64,000 nucleotides of DNA from Bacillus aerolatus. Its GTDB lineage: Bacteria; Bacillota; Bacilli; Bacillales; Domibacillaceae. The position numbers were made by a program, and so were the translations under genes. This document shows, piece by piece, positions 17,419 through 26,516 of the stretch (positions within the stretch are counted from its first letter, which is position 1; the number at the start of each line of letters is the position of its first letter). The notes beneath the pieces are model-generated. The model ran no database searches and was not told the DNA's origin. It saw only the letters and a list, made by a program, of their open reading frames with translations. The stretch lies in NCBI RefSeq assembly GCF_009183655.1, contig NZ_WEIO01000002.1:124001-188000 (forward strand), in the 5' to 3' direction.

Positions 17419-17706
17419 ATGAGACAAGAAATAATGGAAATGATTAAGCAAAATAAAGAGTGGCACGATTATTTAAGAAAAGAACCATCTTGGTACAGGT
17501 TATTAAGCCGCCATCCTTATCAAATCGAAAGTTTTGAGCGGGCTAGTCTTCAATTTCATAAAAAAACGTTTCCAGACCGGGTAGAGCGTTTAAATAACGG
17601 ACTGCAAATGGCTTCTGCCTTATTTTACATGATGAATGCCCAATTTTCTCAAACGACATCTGATACACCAGCTTCTTCAGAAGAAACGGGCGAAAATAAT
17701 CAATAA
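17419..17706 (+). CDS. ylbE: YlbE-like protein
   Basis: A 95-residue protein with the family core WYRLLSRHPYQIESFERASL and GLQMASALFYMM. YlbE is a small Bacillus protein of unknown function, always beside ylbD. The C-terminal tail (SSEETGENNQ) is longer than in B. subtilis (79 residues). ATG follows AAAGGAG. Confidence 0.8.
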   Translation: MRQEIMEMIKQNKEWHDYLRKEPSWYRLLSRHPYQIESFERASLQFHKKTFPDRVERLNNGLQMASALFYMMNAQFSQTTSDTPASSEETGENNQ

Positions 17707-17750
17707 AATTAGTGAATGTGCGCACACTATCCAAAAAAGGAGTGTGGGCA

Positions 17751-18146
17751 ATGAAGTGGATGATAATGATCGTTACCGTAATCGTTCTAGCAGGGTGCAA
17801 ACAAAACTTTCCTGAACCGGAAGCAATTTCTCCCTCTGCTTCAGTGAGTGAAGCAGAGGCACAGGCGAACAATAATAACTGGACCGTCCGGCACTTATTA
17901 AGAGGACAGAGCGTATTTGTTGAATTAGTTGTGCCAGGTGTTTCTTTTTCAGGAAATGGGACAAATTCTCAGACGAAAGGCCAAGTTTCTGTTTACGTGA
18001 ACGGCCATCATTATAACACGTACCATACGGCAGCTTTTATCGTGAAAGGACTAGCTCCGGGAAAACACCAAGTAGATATTAAATTAACAGATGCACGCAA
18101 TCGTCCGCTCGGTTATGAAAAAACGTTTACCGTATCCATCCCATAA
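17751..18146 (+). CDS. Small lipoprotein of unknown function
   Basis: A 131-residue lipoprotein: signal peptide MKWMIMIVTVIVLAGC with the lipidated Cys16, a short low-complexity spacer (about 17-42) and a compact beta-rich domain (VYVNGHHYNTYHTAAFIVKG, ending in TFTVSIP) that reads like a small immunoglobulin-like or PEGA-like sandwich. I do not recognise the family and it is absent from the B. subtilis ylb order. The ATG follows AAAGGAGTG; a longer upstream reading would bury the lipobox. It sits between ylbE and ylbF, co-directional. Confidence 0.75.
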   Translation: MKWMIMIVTVIVLAGCKQNFPEPEAISPSASVSEAEAQANNNNWTVRHLLRGQSVFVELVVPGVSFSGNGTNSQTKGQVSVYVNGHHYNTYHTAAFIVKGLAPGKHQVDIKLTDARNRPLGYEKTFTVSIP

Positions 18147-18199
18147 ATAGTTTTCTTTATGAAATAATATGTTAAAATAGGGGAATGGAGGTGGGCAAT

Positions 18200-18649
18200 T
18201 TGCTTACTGCTACAATTGAAAAAATAAAAACAGTAGAACAGGCCGAACAGCTTGGACAAATGATTTTAGAATCAGATGTGGCTCAAAAGTATCAGTCCTG
18301 TTACTTTCGTTTATATACAAACTTAGAAACAAAAGGGAAAATCAATCGTTTTAGCCGATTGAAAGAGCAGTATGAAGAAGTTCAGAGGTTTGGCCGCTAT
18401 CATCCCGACTACAGCAGGGTGATGAAAGAAGTAAGGGAAGCAAAAAGAGAAATGGATTTAGATGACAATGTGGCCGCTTTTCGAGTGGCTGAAAAAGAAC
18501 TGCAAACGTTGCTTGATGAAATTAGCGTGCTGATTGGCCATGCTGTATCTAAGGGAATTAAAGTACCGTCCGGCAATCCATTCTTCTCATTAGGTTCAAG
18601 CTGTGGCGGCAGTTGTGGAACCGGCGGAGGCTGCGGCTGTTCTGCTTAA
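18200..18649 (+). CDS. ylbF: YlbF, Y-complex regulator of RNase Y
   Basis: A 149-residue YlbF/YmcA-family helical protein. In B. subtilis YlbF, YmcA and YaaT form the iron-sulfur Y-complex, which directs RNase Y to specific mRNAs and affects sporulation, competence and biofilm formation. The family core YHPDYSRVMKEVREAKREMDL and the cysteine-rich C-terminus (SSCGGSCGTGGGCGCSA, four cysteines) are present, plus conserved Cys near residue 34. TTG is preferred as start because GGAGGTG lies six bases before it; an in-frame ATG 15 bases upstream lies ahead of the ribosome site. Confidence 0.9.
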   Translation: MLTATIEKIKTVEQAEQLGQMILESDVAQKYQSCYFRLYTNLETKGKINRFSRLKEQYEEVQRFGRYHPDYSRVMKEVREAKREMDLDDNVAAFRVAEKELQTLLDEISVLIGHAVSKGIKVPSGNPFFSLGSSCGGSCGTGGGCGCSA

Positions 18650-18673
18650 TATACTAGTTTAGAGGGAGATACT

Positions 18674-18949
18674 ATGTTTATTGAACGACAGGCTGTCATT
18701 GTTTGGCTGCATAATACGAAACCGATTAAATCGCTGCGGAAATACGGGAACGTTCACTATGTGTCGAAGCGTATGAAATATGCGGTAGTTTATTGCAATC
18801 AGGATGAGTTAGAAGAAGTGATGGAGAAGCTTAACACACTGTCGTTTGTTAAAAAAGTGGAGCCGTCCTTTAAGCCGTTTTTAAAAACGGAGTATGAAAA
18901 TTCGAAACCTGATAAAGCGAAAGAATATGACTATAAAATTGGCGTATAA
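18674..18949 (+). CDS. ylbG: YlbG (UPF0298)
   Basis: A 91-residue small protein, [21 protein letters not shown], with the length and sequence of UPF0298/YlbG. Function unknown; conserved next to ylbF, 24 bases downstream. RBS AGAGGGAGA. A terminator follows directly. Confidence 0.85.
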   Translation: MFIERQAVIVWLHNTKPIKSLRKYGNVHYVSKRMKYAVVYCNQDELEEVMEKLNTLSFVKKVEPSFKPFLKTEYENSKPDKAKEYDYKIGV

Positions 18950-18980
18950 AAAAGCAGGGAGGCTATCCCCGCTTTTTTTA
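18948..18980 (+). terminator. Intrinsic terminator after ylbG
   Basis: AAAAAAGC-GGGA pairs with TCCC-GCTTTTTTT around a short loop, with an A-run before and T-run after. Confidence 0.8.
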
Positions 18981-18983
18981 TTG

Positions 18984-19062
18984 TTTGGAAGCTATAAATA
19001 ATCGAATTATGGATAACTTTGCTTGTCGGGTCTGATCAAGGCGCTGGCGCATTTGTTCTTTA
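18984..19062 (+). repeat. Decayed copy of the interspersed repeat family
   Basis: The left part (TTTGGAAGCTATAAATAATC onward to ACTTTGCT) matches 57213-57255 with only a few differences, and the right part (CTTGTCGGGTCTG..CAAGGCGCTGGCGC) matches 57357-57385. The central hairpin found in other copies is missing. It overlaps the 3' end of the leftward DUF7147 gene. Confidence 0.65.
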
Positions 19063-19449
19063 ATCCATAGGGGCCAACAAATGATTGAGCCGCAGGATGC
19101 CGATTAAATATTGAAAATAAAGCTCGGTTTCTGCAAAGGCAGCAGACGATTTTACATCCATTTCAATGAGTGATTGGTTTAATGTCTCCGCTGTTTCCTT
19201 GAATAAATCAAAGCGCTTATTTGGGGTATCGTGCGGATGAGGGATTCCTTCCCGGCATATGTAAATCGGTTGGAAATTCCCCGGGTCTGTCGGTGAAAGA
19301 ATCACTGCAAGAGAAGTCACGGAGCGGCTGCCTGTTGATGAATGTAAGGCAATCATATGCATTAACCGGTGTTTATTGTTACGGGCTAATTCAATAAGTT
19401 CATATAAATCTGAATAACCTTCTCCAAGTTCAATAAATCGCTGAATCAA
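19060..19449 (-). CDS. DUF7147-type protein of unknown function
   Basis: A 129-residue soluble protein beginning MIQRFIELGEGYSDLYELIE. I recognise it as a family regularly found between ylbG and the rsmD-coaD pair in Bacillaceae and often mislabelled methylthioribose kinase; it has no kinase motifs. Conserved blocks are DPGNFQPIYICREGIP and YFQYLIGILRLNH. TTG is the start: GGAGGA lies seven bases upstream, and a longer reading from an upstream ATG reads through this ribosome site. Leftward, convergent with ylbG. Confidence 0.7.
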   Translation of the reverse strand: MIQRFIELGEGYSDLYELIELARNNKHRLMHMIALHSSTGSRSVTSLAVILSPTDPGNFQPIYICREGIPHPHDTPNKRFDLFKETAETLNQSLIEMDVKSSAAFAETELYFQYLIGILRLNHLLAPMD

Positions 19450-19573
19450 GATGAATCCTCCATTTCCAATTGAAAATCTTCTGAAAGCCATTCCAATTGT
19501 ACCTTTACGAGAAAATAAACTCAAGCAGAGAAAAAGAAAGCCGGCATCTTACAAAAGCGTAAATTTTAATCTG

Positions 19574-19602
19574 TTTACAGGGATAAATAACTATTTTATA
19601 AT
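19574..19602 (+). promoter_or_regulatory. Sigma-A promoter for the 19.6-kb membrane-protein gene
   Basis: TTTACA, 17 bases, TATAAT; the start codon is 34 bases further. Confidence 0.7.
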
Positions 19603-19635
19603 TGTGATTAATTAACTATAAAAGGCGAGAGTCAT

Positions 19636-20217
19636 ATGTTGAAAAAATCTTTATTTTTTATTCTTTTTTTAACGGCTATTTCCGGGGCAATATTGCTCAT
19701 TCAATGGATAAGCTATGAAAAAGTCTCTAGAGCTTATCAAGAATGGCAGTTAGATCAGGAGATTCATTTAGAGCATAATCATACAGGGTTATCCATCAAG
19801 CACACATTTATTGGTTTAGAGGCGGGTCAGCCTTTATCTGTCATACTGCCTGCCAGTGCCTTGAATGCAGCTTGTAAAAAGAAAGAAGGCAACTGTTCTT
19901 TCAGAGGACAGGGTGCTTTGATTACTCCTGATGGGGAAACATTAACCATTTCTTATGCATTAAAAATGCCACCTTTAGGATCTTCCTTCGTATTGTCGGA
20001 TTGGTTTATTAAACTGAAAGATGCAAAAGCAGAAAACACGACTCTTCATTTTACAGAGAAAAAAATAAGAACTGGCATGTGGTTTTCGAGTCTGGGAACA
20101 GCAGAAATAAAAAAACTTGATTTGATTGATTATTATATGTTTCAAGGAAGTGGCAGCCCCGGTGAGTTGTATTGGCAGCAGGAGCCTTTGAAACAAGCTA
20201 GTTTCCATTCAAAATGA
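19636..20217 (+). CDS. Membrane-anchored protein of unknown function
   Basis: A 193-residue protein with one N-terminal membrane segment (about 4-25, LFFILFLTAISGAILLIQWI) and an external domain that is mostly beta-strand by appearance, with a pair of cysteines (about residues 80 and 87) close enough for a disulfide. No family recognised; not in the B. subtilis gene order. It has its own promoter match and an RBS-like AGGCGAGAG, and base composition like its neighbours, so I regard it as a real gene. Confidence 0.75.
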   Translation: MLKKSLFFILFLTAISGAILLIQWISYEKVSRAYQEWQLDQEIHLEHNHTGLSIKHTFIGLEAGQPLSVILPASALNAACKKKEGNCSFRGQGALITPDGETLTISYALKMPPLGSSFVLSDWFIKLKDAKAENTTLHFTEKKIRTGMWFSSLGTAEIKKLDLIDYYMFQGSGSPGELYWQQEPLKQASFHSK

Positions 20218-20257
20218 AAAGGCGATCAATGCGGAGGGACTAGATTTATAAAAAAAT

Positions 20258-20282
20258 GCCCTGCTGAACCGTTCAGCAGGGC
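20258..20282 (+). terminator. Perfect hairpin upstream of the rsmD leader
   Basis: GCCCTGCTGAAC and its exact complement are separated by one base (in RNA an 11-bp stem with a CCG loop). There is an A-run before it but only CCTTCT after it, so on the plus strand it is a weak terminator for the preceding gene, or part of the adjoining leader structure. Confidence 0.5.
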
Positions 20283-20288
20283 CCTTCT

Positions 20289-20410
20289 ATGTCCAAATCA
20301 GACAGAAGGCAAAGGGAGAGGAGAAACTGGAGAAAGAACTCATGGGGAATATAAGCTTTCTCCGTGATCGACAACATCCCGAGTGATGTTGTTATTAGTA
20401 ATATGGACTA
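20289..20410 (+). ncRNA. Structured leader upstream of rsmD (candidate ylbH leader RNA)
   Basis: The region contains a closing helix GTCCA (20291-20295) with TGGAC (20404-20408) enclosing two hairpins: GGAGAAAG/CTTTCTCC (20329-20336 with 20356-20363) and ACAACATC/GATGTTGT (20371-20378 with 20385-20392). A conserved leader of unknown function, the ylbH leader, is described upstream of this same gene in Bacillus; I place this element there by position and by its multi-helix form, without having aligned it to the family. Confidence 0.6.
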
Positions 20411-20534
20411 TTTAAAGAGGTTTTAAACGTTATTTTTAAAAAAGTTGCTGGATGTAGATGAAAGAAACCTTCTGGATTCACTGAATGAGTTATGGTAACA
20501 TAAAAAAGAAAATCTTTGCGAATGGTGAATACAT

Positions 20535-21594
<1,060 letters not shown>

Positions 21595-21633
21595 TAAGCA
21601 TGATATGCCCGGCATGTTGTATGCAGCTGTTTA

Positions 21634-21663
21634 AAAACACCCTCATCTAAAGGGTGTTTTTAT
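21634..21663. terminator. Terminator between coaD and ylbJ
   Basis: AAAAACACCCT / AGGGTGTTTTT stem, working rightward for coaD and overlapping the last codons of the leftward ylbJ. Confidence 0.8.
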
Positions 21664-22867
21664 TATTCTTTTTAGTAGCTGCATAAATGAATACATAAGC
21701 TGCCAGCATACAAATCGTAAAGAGCGGTCCTATTTGCTGCAAATAAAAAAGAAGTTTATCCCATGCCGTTTTTTCGAAAAGAAAGACTGGGATAGCAGGC
21801 TGTGCACCTTTCTGACTAATAGATTGTTCATAGACAGGTTTCCATAATAAAAACGTAAAAAAAGCCGCGTACAAACCATGGAGAAAGCGTGCAAATATAA
21901 ATGGGCGAAAACGGATATCAGTTTCAGCCAGTATACTGCCAACTTGAGCATGGACGCTCAGCCCGCTGAAAGCGAGCACAAAGCTGACAACGATCACTTG
22001 CTGCATAAGATCGGCTTGCTGAATTTGGCTGATCATTTGGCTGCCAAGGGTAATTTCAAATAGACCGGCAATAAATGGGATACTCAATTCTGGAGGAAGA
22101 TGAACTAGTAAAAATAATTTAGCTGCTCCCGCCGCCAGTAAAGAAGTGACCTTTACGTGAAAGAGAATTTTGTTCAAAACTGAAAAAAGAATAATAAATC
22201 CGCCGATCATAAGTAAAGTCTGGACAGAAGAGAGAACGGCATCTCCCATCAGTTTGCCGAGTGGCCGGCGGTCTTGCTGCCTCGCTTCGTACATGGCAGA
22301 AAAAGCCGATGCTAAGGAAAATGAGGATGTAGAAATGACTTTTTTTTCTTTATCTAATCCGTAAAATCTCATCGTTAATCCGACAAGGAAGTTTCCGCCA
22401 TAGTGAGCCGCAGCAAGTAAGAGGCCAAGATGGGGATCGTAAAAAAAACCGACTGAAACGGCCCCGAAAATAAAAAGCGGATTGGATGAGTTCGTAAAGG
22501 AGACAAGGCGTTCGGCTTCAATTTGAGTCAATTCCCCGCTTTGACGAAGCCGTGCTGTCAGTTTGGCTCCTGAAGGAAAGCCGGAAGCCATCGCCATTGC
22601 CCATACAAACCCTCCAGCTCCAGGTACTTTAAAAAGAGGGCGCATGAACGGCTCAAGTAAAATACCAATAAAGTTGACGACACCAAGACCGATCATCATT
22701 TCAGAAACAATAAAGAACGGAAGCAGCGAAGGGAAGACAATTTCCCACCACATATTCAGTCCCCTAATCGATGCTTCAAATGATATTTCGGGAAAGATAA
22801 TTAACGAACTGGCAAAAGCGGTGACGCTGACTGCCAAAAGAATTGTTTTTGCCTGAGTAGAAGTCAA
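21647..22867 (-). CDS. ylbJ: YlbJ sporulation membrane protein
   Basis: A 406-residue polytopic membrane protein with two nucleoside-recognition (Gate) type halves and about ten helices; conserved segments include SGFPSGAKLTARLR and SFTNSSNPLFIFGAV. In B. subtilis ylbJ is sigma-E controlled and mutants form heat-sensitive spores; the transported or sensed ligand is unknown. Start is TTG, with AGGAGGT seven bases upstream. Transcribed against its neighbours, divergent from ylbK. Confidence 0.9.
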   Translation of the reverse strand: MTSTQAKTILLAVSVTAFASSLIIFPEISFEASIRGLNMWWEIVFPSLLPFFIVSEMMIGLGVVNFIGILLEPFMRPLFKVPGAGGFVWAMAMASGFPSGAKLTARLRQSGELTQIEAERLVSFTNSSNPLFIFGAVSVGFFYDPHLGLLLAAAHYGGNFLVGLTMRFYGLDKEKKVISTSSFSLASAFSAMYEARQQDRRPLGKLMGDAVLSSVQTLLMIGGFIILFSVLNKILFHVKVTSLLAAGAAKLFLLVHLPPELSIPFIAGLFEITLGSQMISQIQQADLMQQVIVVSFVLAFSGLSVHAQVGSILAETDIRFRPFIFARFLHGLYAAFFTFLLWKPVYEQSISQKGAQPAIPVFLFEKTAWDKLLFYLQQIGPLFTICMLAAYVFIYAATKKNNKNTL

Positions 22868-23067
22868 ATAGCAATACCTCCTGTTCTCCGAAAATCAGGC
22901 TCTGTTCTAGGATTCCCCTTTTAATTCAGGTAAAATGGCATTAGTGAGTGGAAAAACTTAAGAATGGAAATGATGAAGAAACTTGTCCTGTTTTTAATCA
23001 ATATACTCATACAAATGGGAAATAGACCATAGCTTAAAAGAGAAATCCGTGTATGGGGGGTCACATA

Positions 23068-23862
23068 TTGTCTCGACCGAAAATAGGTATCGCTCTTGGA
23101 GCAGGAAGCGCGAGAGGGTTTGCGCATATTGGTGTTTTAAAAGCACTGAAGGAAGCCGATATTCCTGTTGATATGATCGCGGGCAGCAGTATGGGTTCTT
23201 TCGTCGCTAGTTTATATGGTGCGGGCCACGACATGGAGCAGCTGCATAAATTATCAACGGCGTTTCGCAGAAAGTATTTTCTCGACTTTATTATTCCTAA
23301 AATGGGGTTTATCGCCGGCAAGAAAATAAAAAGCTTTATCCGCTTATTTACTCATGGGAAACACATTGAAGAATTAAAGATTCCGATAGCTATCGTAGCG
23401 ACAGATATTAAAAAAGCAGAAAAAGTGGTGTTTAAAACAGGGCCAATTGCTGATGCTGTTAGAGCGAGTATTGCGATTCCTGGAATTTTTGTTCCTGAAA
23501 AAATAAATGGGCGCTTGCTAGTCGATGGCGGTGTGATTGACCGGGTACCTGTATCTGTTGTAAAAGAAATGGGCGCAGATATTGTCATCGGAGTCGATGT
23601 GTCGTCAGTAAAAAAAAATGCTGAAATACAAACTATTTTTGATGTCATTATGCAAAGTATCGATATTTTGCAGCTCGAAATGATCGCCAATCGACAGAAT
23701 GCTTCCAACGTGATGATCCGCCCGCCCGTTGGAATGTATAGCTCAAAAACATTTACTCATATCGAAGAAATCATTACTGCGGGGGAAAAAGAAACTCAAC
23801 AACGAATACCAGAAATTTTAGCAGAGATGGAACGCTGGAAGGAGCAGCTGCATGAAAAATAA
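23068..23862 (+). CDS. ylbK: Patatin-like phospholipase family protein YlbK
   Basis: A 264-residue bacterial patatin (RssA/NTE-like). The oxyanion segment GAGSARGFAHIG is at 11-22, the nucleophile Ser41 lies in GSSMG, and the dyad Asp153 is in LVDGG. No membrane segments. TTG is chosen because GGGGGG lies 7 bases before it and the protein then starts MSRPKIGIALGAG like its homologues; an ATG five codons upstream sits in the ribosome site. Overlaps ylbL by 11 bases. Confidence 0.88.
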   Translation: MSRPKIGIALGAGSARGFAHIGVLKALKEADIPVDMIAGSSMGSFVASLYGAGHDMEQLHKLSTAFRRKYFLDFIIPKMGFIAGKKIKSFIRLFTHGKHIEELKIPIAIVATDIKKAEKVVFKTGPIADAVRASIAIPGIFVPEKINGRLLVDGGVIDRVPVSVVKEMGADIVIGVDVSSVKKNAEIQTIFDVIMQSIDILQLEMIANRQNASNVMIRPPVGMYSSKTFTHIEEIITAGEKETQQRIPEILAEMERWKEQLHEK

Positions 23863-24889
23863 ATGGATGCCTTTGGCTTATGTTTTTTTGCTTTTATTAA
23901 TCGGGGCTGTTTTTATCGATTTACCTTATTATGTGATGAAACCAGGCGATGCCCACGAACTAAAACCGATTGTCGAAGTGGCGGGCGGAGAAAAAGATGC
24001 TGGCACATTAATGCTGACGACGATTAAAATGGGTGAAGCGAATGTTATCTCTTACGCGGTAGCTTCTGTGCGTGATTATGAAGAAATTGTTCCTGTGGAG
24101 GAAGTGCGCAGTCCACATGAGTCTAATGAAGAATATAACGTCCGGCAACAATATTTAATGGATAGTTCACAGCAGAATGCGATCACAGTCGCGTTTGATG
24201 CGGCAAAAAGACCTTATACCTTTCGTTATCAAGGAGTGTACGTATTGAATGTTTTCCCAGGCATGCCAGCTGAAGGTGTGTTGGAGGCAGGAGACCGCAT
24301 AGTCGCTGTGGACGGCAAAGAATTTAGATCATCCCGGCAGTTTATTGATTACATCCAGACGAAACAGCCAGGTGAAGAAGTAACGATTACAGTTATGAGA
24401 GAGAAAGAAAAAATAGAAAAGAACATCCCGCTGAAGAAATTTGGAAATAACAATGAAAAGCCGGGAATCGGCATTAGTCTCGCCGATCAGAAAAAGCTGA
24501 TAAGCACGCCGGAAGTGAAATTAAAAGCGGAATCAATTGGAGGCCCTTCAGCCGGGTTGATGTTCAGCCTTGAAATTTATAATCAGCTCGTTGAGGAAGA
24601 TATTGCAGAGGGGCGGAAAATTGCCGGAACAGGAACGATCGATCCGGGTGGAAAAGTGGGACGGATCGGAGGAATTGCGCAAAAAGTTGTAGCAGCCGAT
24701 AAAGCAGGTGCAGAAATTTTTCTCGCACCGAATGATGAAATTTCACCGGAGTTAAAAAAACAAGTACCAGGTATTGTGCCTAATTATCAAGAAGCGGTAA
24801 AAACAGCAAAAGACATTGGTACGGACATGAAAATTGTACCGGTTCATACGTTTGGTGAAGCGCTGGACTATTTGCTGACTAGAAAGTAA
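23852..24889 (+). CDS. ylbL: PDZ-Lon membrane protease YlbL
   Basis: A 345-residue membrane-anchored protease: N-terminal helix (about 8-25), PDZ domain (about 125-195) and a C-terminal Lon-type serine protease domain with the Ser233-Lys278 dyad (GGPSAGL and GGIAQKV). In B. subtilis YlbL helps degrade the DNA-damage division inhibitor YneA. Start overlaps ylbK, and AAGGAGCAG provides the ribosome site. The last codons (CTG ACT AGA AAG TAA) are nearly identical to the left arm of the hairpin element that follows. Confidence 0.92.
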   Translation: MKNKWMPLAYVFLLLLIGAVFIDLPYYVMKPGDAHELKPIVEVAGGEKDAGTLMLTTIKMGEANVISYAVASVRDYEEIVPVEEVRSPHESNEEYNVRQQYLMDSSQQNAITVAFDAAKRPYTFRYQGVYVLNVFPGMPAEGVLEAGDRIVAVDGKEFRSSRQFIDYIQTKQPGEEVTITVMREKEKIEKNIPLKKFGNNNEKPGIGISLADQKKLISTPEVKLKAESIGGPSAGLMFSLEIYNQLVEEDIAEGRKIAGTGTIDPGGKVGRIGGIAQKVVAADKAGAEIFLAPNDEISPELKKQVPGIVPNYQEAVKTAKDIGTDMKIVPVHTFGEALDYLLTRK

Positions 24890-24991
24890 AAAAGCTGACT
24901 CGAAAGTAAAAAGCCAGGCACCTCCCTCAATATATAGTATAAAACACTAGATTGCAGAGGAGGAGCCAGGCACTTGCGAGGCAGCTTTTTT
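24888..24991. terminator. Long imperfect hairpin element (GCCAGGC family, copy 1)
   Basis: Outer arms AAAAAAGCTG / CAGCTTTTTT are a perfect 10-bp inverted repeat. Inside, GCCAGGCACCTCC and GGAGGAGCCAGGC pair except for A-A mismatches. The centre holds TATATAGTATAAAACA. Located between converging ylbL and tmcAL. Copies at 28181-28297 and 35898-35986 share the same internal blocks. Confidence 0.8.
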
Positions 24992-24996
24992 ATGAT

Positions 24997-26208
24997 TTAA
25001 GGCAAAATAATCGGCGGCTCGTTAAATTCACTTTGAAGAAGGGAATGAGATGAATGGGGCGGCAAGCCCAATGCGTACACTTCAGCTGCTTTTACATCAA
25101 GAGCAAGCGCTTCTTTGTAAGAAGCGGCACGTGTGATTAAAGGAAGCTCCATGTTCTTTTTGATTCGATTGAGATATTCACGGCCTTGCCCATTCATCCC
25201 AAGAAGACGAACATAGCGCACTGATTCGATTGCGGCCGCCATGTCTTCTTTTGATACGTGGAGAAGGATATGGACGAGCATGCGCTGTATACGCGTCCAT
25301 GTGTACCGTTTTGTTTTTACGGACTGCATAAATTCAGAAAAATTCTGGGCTCGGAGGGATGCTTCTTTTAACCGGTGCTCAATGCCTTCTGCCACATCAT
25401 AGATGTTCGCTAATTCAGCTGCTGAACTTGACAGCAGACGGTATTGCAAGAGCGGCCAGTATAAGTCCCAATGATGAAGCTTTCCGTACTTATTTAAGTA
25501 TTGAGCTATTACTTCTAGTGTAGCAGCAGGGACGTATTGTTCAATAGTACTGAGTCCGTTTTGTTTCTCAAAAATCGCTTTTCGGATGCCGGTAGCGCTT
25601 GCTATTGATTGGCTGCCTAACGTTTCTTCATGAAAGTCAGCTTGCTGGCGTGTAATGGTAAGCGGCTTCATTGGCTTCTGGAGAGTATTATTTGCCCGAA
25701 TGTAGTGGAAGCCTAATATATTGTTTGGCCTGGAGAGGTCTAATGGCAGCTTGTTTTCAAACAGCTCTTCCCGGGCCAGCGTCTGGGCTTTTGGAAAGCT
25801 AAAGCCCTTATTCATATATTGATGAATAAGCGGTTCCAGTAAGTGAGATTTCTCTTTCATTTGCTGAAGAGTTTGTAGAAAAGGAGCTATGTGGCCATTC
25901 TCGCTGCCAAAACAAAACGATTCGCAAAAAAGTCCATGTAGAATGGAAATAGCTCCATTGGAAAAATACTCTGCTTTCTGAACTGAGAACGCATATGGCA
26001 ATTCAACAACGATATCTACGCCGTTTTGAAGAGCCATACGCGTACGCGCCCATTTATTAACGAGAGCCGGTTCGCCTCGCTGCAGAAAATGTCCGCTCAT
26101 CACAGCGATCACCACATCTGCTCCGGTTGATTCACGTGCTTTTTGCGCATGATATAAATGTCCGTTATGAAAAGGATTATACTCAACAACTAAGCCAACT
26201 GTTTTCAT
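24997..26208 (-). CDS. tmcAL: tRNA(Met) cytidine acetate ligase
   Basis: A 403-residue enzyme (YlbM) that installs N4-acetylcytidine at the wobble position of elongator tRNA-Met using acetate and ATP. The N-terminal nucleotidyltransferase-like domain shows the HNGH motif at 14-17 (NPFHNGHLYH) and a following SGHFLQRGEPALVNKWART segment; the C-terminal half is helical and tRNA-binding. Length is typical. Leftward, convergent with ylbL. Confidence 0.93.
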   Translation of the reverse strand: MKTVGLVVEYNPFHNGHLYHAQKARESTGADVVIAVMSGHFLQRGEPALVNKWARTRMALQNGVDIVVELPYAFSVQKAEYFSNGAISILHGLFCESFCFGSENGHIAPFLQTLQQMKEKSHLLEPLIHQYMNKGFSFPKAQTLAREELFENKLPLDLSRPNNILGFHYIRANNTLQKPMKPLTITRQQADFHEETLGSQSIASATGIRKAIFEKQNGLSTIEQYVPAATLEVIAQYLNKYGKLHHWDLYWPLLQYRLLSSSAAELANIYDVAEGIEHRLKEASLRAQNFSEFMQSVKTKRYTWTRIQRMLVHILLHVSKEDMAAAIESVRYVRLLGMNGQGREYLNRIKKNMELPLITRAASYKEALALDVKAAEVYALGLPPHSSHSLLQSEFNEPPIILP

Positions 26209-26282
26209 TTGAATTTTCCTTTGTTATAGTTAGTGAATAGTGCTACTATTATTGTCATTTAGTGTGTTATAAATGTCAATGT

Positions 26283-26446
26283 GTATTCTTGTCGCTCCAA
26301 AACAGTCGGCTCCGCATTTCTATTGTCCAGCTGCAACGGCCAGCCTCTCGGTCATAAGCTGGCACGCCTGTGTGGCAGAGAGCGCCACTTCGGCGGTCCA
26401 TCTTATGTCTGCCGATTCTAAACGGCCGCTTCCGCATTTCAATAGT
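26283..26446 (+). repeat. Structured interspersed repeat, CATAAG subtype
   Basis: Bounded by TTGTCGCTCCAAAACAGTCG on the left and CTTCCGCATTTC on the right. CATAAG (26353-26358) pairs with CTTATG (26402-26407); the tip is GTGGC/GCCAC with loop AGAGAGC (26372-26388). Same architecture as the units at 51.68-51.93 kb but different stem bases. With the promoter that follows, it accounts for most of the 308 bases between tmcAL and ylbN. Confidence 0.75.
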
Positions 26447-26460
26447 GTAAAGAAAATATA

Positions 26461-26489
26461 TTGACAAACGTTTTTGTGAAAGCTATAAT
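26461..26489 (+). promoter_or_regulatory. Consensus sigma-A promoter for ylbN-rpmF
   Basis: Perfect TTGACA and perfect TATAAT with a 17-base spacer, 28 bases before the ylbN start. One of the strongest promoter matches in the window. Confidence 0.88.
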
Positions 26490-26516
26490 TACTTTTGTTG
26501 CCTTGAGGTGATGATG

